Source of the DNA: Cynocephalus volans | Lineage: Eukaryota > Chordata > Mammalia > Dermoptera > Cynocephalidae | Direction of reading: 5' to 3' | DNA: 64,000 bases | Assembly: GCF_027409185.1 (NCBI RefSeq) | Contig: NC_084463.1 | Location: 157,643,869-157,707,868, forward strand | Shown: piece after piece, positions 59,480 to 64,000 of the stretch | How positions within the stretch are numbered: position 1 is the stretch's first letter | How the letters are laid out: each line of letters begins with the position of its first letter | The notes under the pieces: model-generated | Told to the model about the DNA's origin: nothing | What the model saw: only the letters and a program-made list of their open reading frames with translations | Database searches by the model: none | Translations under genes and position numbers: made by a program

Positions 59480-60570
59480 CAGAAGGTTCATGGAAAGATT
59501 TGTATTATGTTTTAATTCCGGTTTTTATGACTGTCTTGAAATACCCTCCAATATATACAATGCAGAAAAGTGCATTAAAAAGATCATAGTGCTTAACAAA
59601 TAATTGGAAATAAACACCTAATTGACCATCATCCAGGACAAGAAATAGAATATCGCCAGAATCCCAACAGGCCCTTCCCAATCTCAATTTTCTTCCCCCA
59701 TTAAGATAACACTATTCTGACTATGATGATAATTGCATCCATGCTTTACTTTCACAGTTTTTTTTTTACCACCCAAGTGCCTTGCTAATCATTACTGTTA
59801 AGTTTTTATTGGTTTTAAGCTTTACATAAGGGGAATAGTACAGTCTCTTATGTCTGGTCTCTTTTCCCTAATATTATGTTTTCAAGATTTATCTATGTTG
59901 TTACATGTATCAATTCATCCGTTTTCATTGCTTTATAGTATTCCATTTAAAATTAATGTCAACAACAGAAAGACAAATATTGCATATTCTCACTCACATG
60001 TGGGAGGTAAAAAATGTTCATCACACAGAAGTGGAGAGTAGGATAGTGGTGAGCAGAGACTGGGAAGGGCAGAGGAGAAGGGAGGCTGAAAAGAGTTTGG
60101 TCAACAGGTACAGAGTTAGTTAGACAGGAGAAATAAGTTCTAGTGTCCTACTGCACAGTAGGACAACTACAGTCATCAAGTACATATTGCATGTTTCAAA
60201 ATGCTAGAAGAGAGGATTTCAAATATTCGTACCACAAAGAAATGGTAAATGTCAGAGGTGGTAGATAAGACAATTACCCTAATTTGATTATACACGTTGT
60301 GCATTGAACCATCACACTATACCCATAAAATGTACAATTATTAAGTATCAGTTAAATATAAATGAATTTTTAAAAATAAATAAATAAAAATGAAAATTAT
60401 GCCAACATTTTTTTTTCAGTCTATTGTTGATGAATATTTGGAATCTTTCTGTTTGGGGGCTATTATAAAGACCGTTCTTGTGACAATTTTTGTACATATC
60501 ACCAGTGCACATGTGCATGTTACTCTAGAGTAATGTATTCTAGAGTATATGTTGACGTAGTAGTGAATAG
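59480..60570 (-). mobile_element. Old L1 3' region, interrupted by a younger L1 end
   Basis: gtgtctggcttc-type text near 59850 (tctggtctcttttccctaat) and gttacatgtatcaattcatc are the reversed end of an old L1. The same element resumes at about 60400 after a nested insertion. Confidence 0.65.
59955..60395 (+). mobile_element. L1 3' end nested in the older L1
   Basis: Plus-strand end of ORF2 and 3'UTR (agaaagacaaatattgcata, tctcactcacatgtgggagg) terminating in an A-rich tail aaaaataaataaataaaaatg. Confidence 0.75.
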
Positions 60571-60860
60571 TATTCTCCACATATTTCTAGCCCTGTGCCT
60601 TCTGCGCACATGCAGGTTGGCTGAGGCCTGTGACCAGTTCTAGCCAATGGGTTGTAAGCAGAAATGACATAGGTCATTTCTGTTCTGGAACGCATGTAGT
60701 TACTGGTGCAAGCACCTGCAGAGCTGTGGTTTCCCTAGACAATTCACTAACCTACTGAGATTTTAGGGATGTTGATTACTGCAACATAATCTAGCCTACA
60801 TTGATTGATACAGAAATTGATACGAGGTGTGTAGTGCTGTTACCCATTATTATCTTAATT
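60570..60860. other. Unassigned, probably an old repeat
   Basis: Text such as gaccagttctagccaatggg and gaaatgacataggtcatttc recalls repeats common in placental genomes, but I cannot name the family. Confidence 0.3.
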
Positions 60861-61019
60861 GGGTAAACTACATTGATTGATTTCTAAATGTTAAATTAAT
60901 CTTGCATTCCTGGAGTCAATATCCCTTGGTTATGATGAATTATCTTTACTTAAACAGTTTTATTGAATTGCTCTTATAATTCACATGCCATACTATTCAC
61001 TGACTTATACTTTCTCTTT

Positions 61020-61112
61020 TTTTCTTTCTGGTGGCTGTCCAGTACGGGGATCGAACGCTGGGCCTTGCTGTTCTCAGCACCACACTCCAAGCAATTGAGC
61101 TAACCAGCCAGC
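61020..61112 (-). mobile_element. tRNA-Ile-type SINE (CYN-like) in an old L1
   Basis: On the minus strand it reads gctggttagctcaattgctt, then a B-box ending gttcgatccccgtactgg, very close to isoleucine tRNA. Its right edge returns to L1 text (caattcaccc), which repeats the left-edge word attcac. Confidence 0.75.
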
Positions 61113-61484
61113 CACAATTCACCCATTTAAAGAGTACAAATCAATAGTTTTTCACAGGGTGTGCAAACATCACCACAGTCTAATTTTAGAACATTACCCC
61201 CTAACCAAAAAAAAAGAACCTGTACCCTTTAGTAGTCACTCCCAGTCCCCCAGGATCACAGCCCCCTCCAGCTCTAGGGAATCTCTTATCTACTTTCTAT
61301 CTCTGTAGATTTGCCTGTTCTAGATATTTGTATAAGTGCAATCACACATGTAATGTTTTGTGAATGTTTTCTCTCATTTACGATAATAGTTTAAGAGTTC
61401 GTCAGTGTTTTAGCATGTGCCAGTATTTCTTGCCTTTTAAGTCCAAGTAAAATTTCATTGTATATATTTACCACACTTTTTAAG

Positions 61485-61610
61485 CTTTGATTTTATTTAT
61501 TTTTAAGATAATTTATTATACATACATGTGGGTACAGTGTTGATTTTCAATAGTGTGTACAAAGTGTCATGGTTAGATCAGGATAGTCAGTTTATTCATC
61601 ATTACATTTA
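61485..61610 (-). mobile_element. Short L1 3' end nested in an old L1
   Basis: atttattatacatacatgtg followed by gttagatcaggatagtcagt matches the reversed 3'UTR seen at 35570-35650. Confidence 0.65.
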
Positions 61611-62889
61611 CCCATTCATCAGTTGATTGACATTTGAGGGGGTTTTTTTTCCACTTTTGGCTATTCAAGTAATGCTGCTATGAATATTTTTGTACAAGTT
61701 TTTGCCTAATAGTGTTTTCATTTCTCTGGTGTCATGTGGTAACTCTAAGTTTAACATATTGAGGCATAGGCAAACTATTTCCCAAAGTGGTTGCACCATT
61801 TTACATTCCCACCAGCAACGTCTGAGCATTCGAATTTCTCAACATGCTCACCAAGACTTGGTGTTGTACATATTTTTGATTATAACATAGTCATCTTAGT
61901 GTGTGTGATGTGGTATCTAATTGTGGTTTCAGTTCGTATTTCCCTCCTGGGTAATGATGTTGGGCATATTTTGCTGTGCTTCTTGGCCATTTGTATATCT
62001 TCTCTGGAGAAATGTCTGTACAAATTACTTACCAAATTTTAAACTTGGATTTTTTGTATTTATATCATTATTTATCTTTAAGTAGTGAAAGTTGTTTACA
62101 TATTCTAGATACAAGTGCCTTATCTGATATATTAGTTGCAAATATTTTTCTTATTTGAAATTAACTCTTTACTTTTTTGATGGTGTCTTTCAATGCATGA
62201 AAGTTTCTAATTTTGATGAAGTTCGGTTTATCTATTTTTTCTCTTGTCTCTGTGCTTTTGGTGTCATATGTAAGAAACCATCACCTAGCCCAAGGACACG
62301 ATGATTTATCCTTATGCTTTGTTCCACAAGTTTGCTAGTTTTAGATCTTAAACTTAGATCTATGATCCTTTTTGAGTTAATTTTTGTGTGAACTTTTGTG
62401 GAGTACACATCCAAATTCATTCTTTTGCAACATGTGGACACCTTGTTGTCTCAGCACCACTGTAGAAGAGATGATTCTTTTCTCCATTGTATGGCTTGGC
62501 ATCTTTGTCATAGTCAATTGAACATAAATGTATGGGTCTATGACTTGACTTTCAATTTTATTTCATTGGTCAATAGGTCTATCCCTATGCCAGTGTTATA
62601 CTGTCTTGACTGCTTTTGCTGTAGAGTGAGTTTTAAATCAGGAAGTGTGATTCACCTAACTTTGCTCTTCTGTTTCAAAATTGTTTTTGCTGTCCTGGAT
62701 CTCTTTCATTTCTATATGAAATTTAAGATCAGCTTATCAATTTGTGCAAAATACTAACTGAAGCTTTACACTGAATCTCTTGATTGATTTGGAAGTATTG
62801 CCGTCTTCACAATATTGAGTCTTCTCATCTATGGACATAGGATGTCTTTCCACTTACATCTTTTTAATTTTCTTTCAACAATATTCTAT

Positions 62890-63230
62890 GCTTGTCTATG
62901 TATACATATCACATAATCTTTATCCATTCATCCATTCATGGACACTTAGGTTGATTGTACACCTTGGCTATTGTGAATAATGCTGCGATGAACGTGGGAG
63001 TGCAGATATCTCTTTGACATACTAATTTCATCTTTTGGCTATATATCCCATAGTAGGAGAGCTGGATCACATGGTAGTTCTATTATTAACTTTTTTAGGA
63101 ACCTACCTACTATTTTCCATCATGACTGCCCTAACTTCCATTTCCTCCAACAGTGTGCAAGGGTTCCCTTTTCTCCACACCCTCACCAACACATATCATG
63201 GTGTTTTTTGTTTTTGGTTTTTTAGTTCAT
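62890..63230 (-). mobile_element. L1 ORF2 3' fragment
   Basis: Reversed end of ORF2: ggctattgtgaataatgctg, tttggctatatatcccatag and ccttttctccacaccctcac are in the expected order. Confidence 0.75.
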
Positions 63231-63234
63231 AAAG

Positions 63235-63535
63235 CTTTTTAATTTGCTCCTGTATTTTCATTCAGAGAAGCTGGCAACACCACAATAATGCATAGTGAAA
63301 CTGACAATACCAAATTTCTGACACAATTCTTCACTTTATTTACTATGCTCGCTTAAGAGGTGCACACACTAACCTTTAACCTTACCGGAGACACAGCTGG
63401 GCACTCTTCCCCCATAATGAAAAATGAGTTAAGGTCATGTTCTCCTTGTCAACCTTTGAAGACTATTCCATTAAATTTACAATCTTCATTTGAAAAACTA
63501 GTTGAAGTATCTTCCTCTGCCTCTAGTCAGAATTT
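63235..63535. other. Unassigned spacer
   Basis: No gene or recognised repeat between two L1 fragments. Confidence 0.4.
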
Positions 63536-63539
63536 TGTT

Positions 63540-64000
63540 TTTAATTGACATACTATAATTTTACATACTTGGGGGTACAGTGTTATGTTTCAAAATATGT
63601 ATGCATGGTATGATGATCAAATCAAGTTATTTAGTATATCCATAACCTCATACATTTATCATTTCTTTGCAGTGAGAAAATTCAAAAGCCTTTCTTGCAG
63701 CTATTTTGAAGTGTATGATATGATACTGTTAATTGTGTGCACCCTACTACTAAGTAGAACACCAGAATTTATATCTCCTATCTAACTGTGACCTTGTACC
63801 CATTAACAAATCTCTCTCCATCCCCTCACTCCCATATTTTCCCCAACCTATGGTAAAAACTATTCTACTCTTTACTTCTCTGACATCAAATTTTTAAGTT
63901 TCCACATATGAATGAAATTATGCAGTATTTGTCTTTCTGTGCCTGGCTTACTTCACTTAACATAACATCCTCCAGGTTCATCCATGTTGCTGCAAATGGC
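63540..64000 (-). mobile_element. L1 3'UTR and ORF2 end, running off the window
   Basis: Reversed 3'UTR with the pyrimidine block at 63800-63850, then cttactcacttaa-type text (63945-63962) and catccatgttgctgcaaatg. The 5' part lies outside the window. Confidence 0.8.

Larger units (their letters stand above)
60865..62885 (-). mobile_element. Old L1 (L1M-like) fragments
   Basis: Reversed L1 pieces: an RT-region remnant at 60870-60950, then the 3' end (attcacatgccatactattc continuing as cccatttaaagagtacaaat), then ORF2 C-terminal text to about 62885. A SINE (61020-61112) and a short L1 3' end (61485-61610) are nested in it. No long frames. Confidence 0.7.

Noticed and set aside
1-64000. CRISPR arrays, bacterial operons or riboswitches
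   Set aside because: Repeats are eukaryotic retroelements and segmental copies; no short direct repeats with unique spacers and no prokaryotic gene structure.

Overview
This is a mammalian nuclear window. It holds two three-exon secretoglobin genes, both on the minus strand, set in dense layers of retrotransposons. Four tRNA-derived SINE insertions are recognisable: tRNA-like heads with TATATAGG or TATACAGG before a GGCCGGTGC block, and a tRNA-Ile-like type. They resemble the CYN-type SINEs of colugos (Dermoptera; Galeopterus or Cynocephalus). The species is inferred from remembered repeat families and was not checked.

Layout. 133-5609: an ERV-L-like provirus with both LTRs and a perfect 5-bp target duplication; its genes are broken. 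5615-10290: old repeats, one SINE and no gene seen. 10464-13030 (minus): an apparently intact SCGB2A (mammaglobin/lipophilin C family) gene with three exons, 93 codons, a TATA-like box and a poly(A) signal. 14650-50075: a tandem array of five related units (about 5 kb each before insertions), enlarged by L1s, a composite retroelement and an LTR. 50936-53907 (minus): an apparently intact SCGB1D (lipophilin A/B family) gene with three exons and 105 codons, whose third exon reads about 15 codons past the usual family end. 54205-64000: nested L1 fragments, two SINEs and MIR remnants.

SCGB1D and SCGB2A proteins are small secreted proteins that pair through conserved cysteines into heterodimers and tetramers. 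Finding one of each on the same strand matches the SCGB1D-SCGB2A pairing of the human 11q12 cluster. Here the two are separated by the expanded array.

The most notable structures are: (1) a full-length U6 snRNA copy fused to the 5' end of a truncated L1, inserted with a 16-18 bp target duplication inside an older L1 (39571-44022); (2) an SVA-like composite element (25245-27087, minus) made of L1 5'UTR, about six GC-rich ~105-bp monomers and an A-rich tail, bounded by a near-perfect target duplication; (3) a ~425-bp tract nearly identical between array copies 2 and 4 although their flanks differ by more than 10%, which suggests gene conversion; (4) a 64-bp templated insertion copied from an L1 remnant 1.6 kb away. 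All identities and ages were judged by eye.
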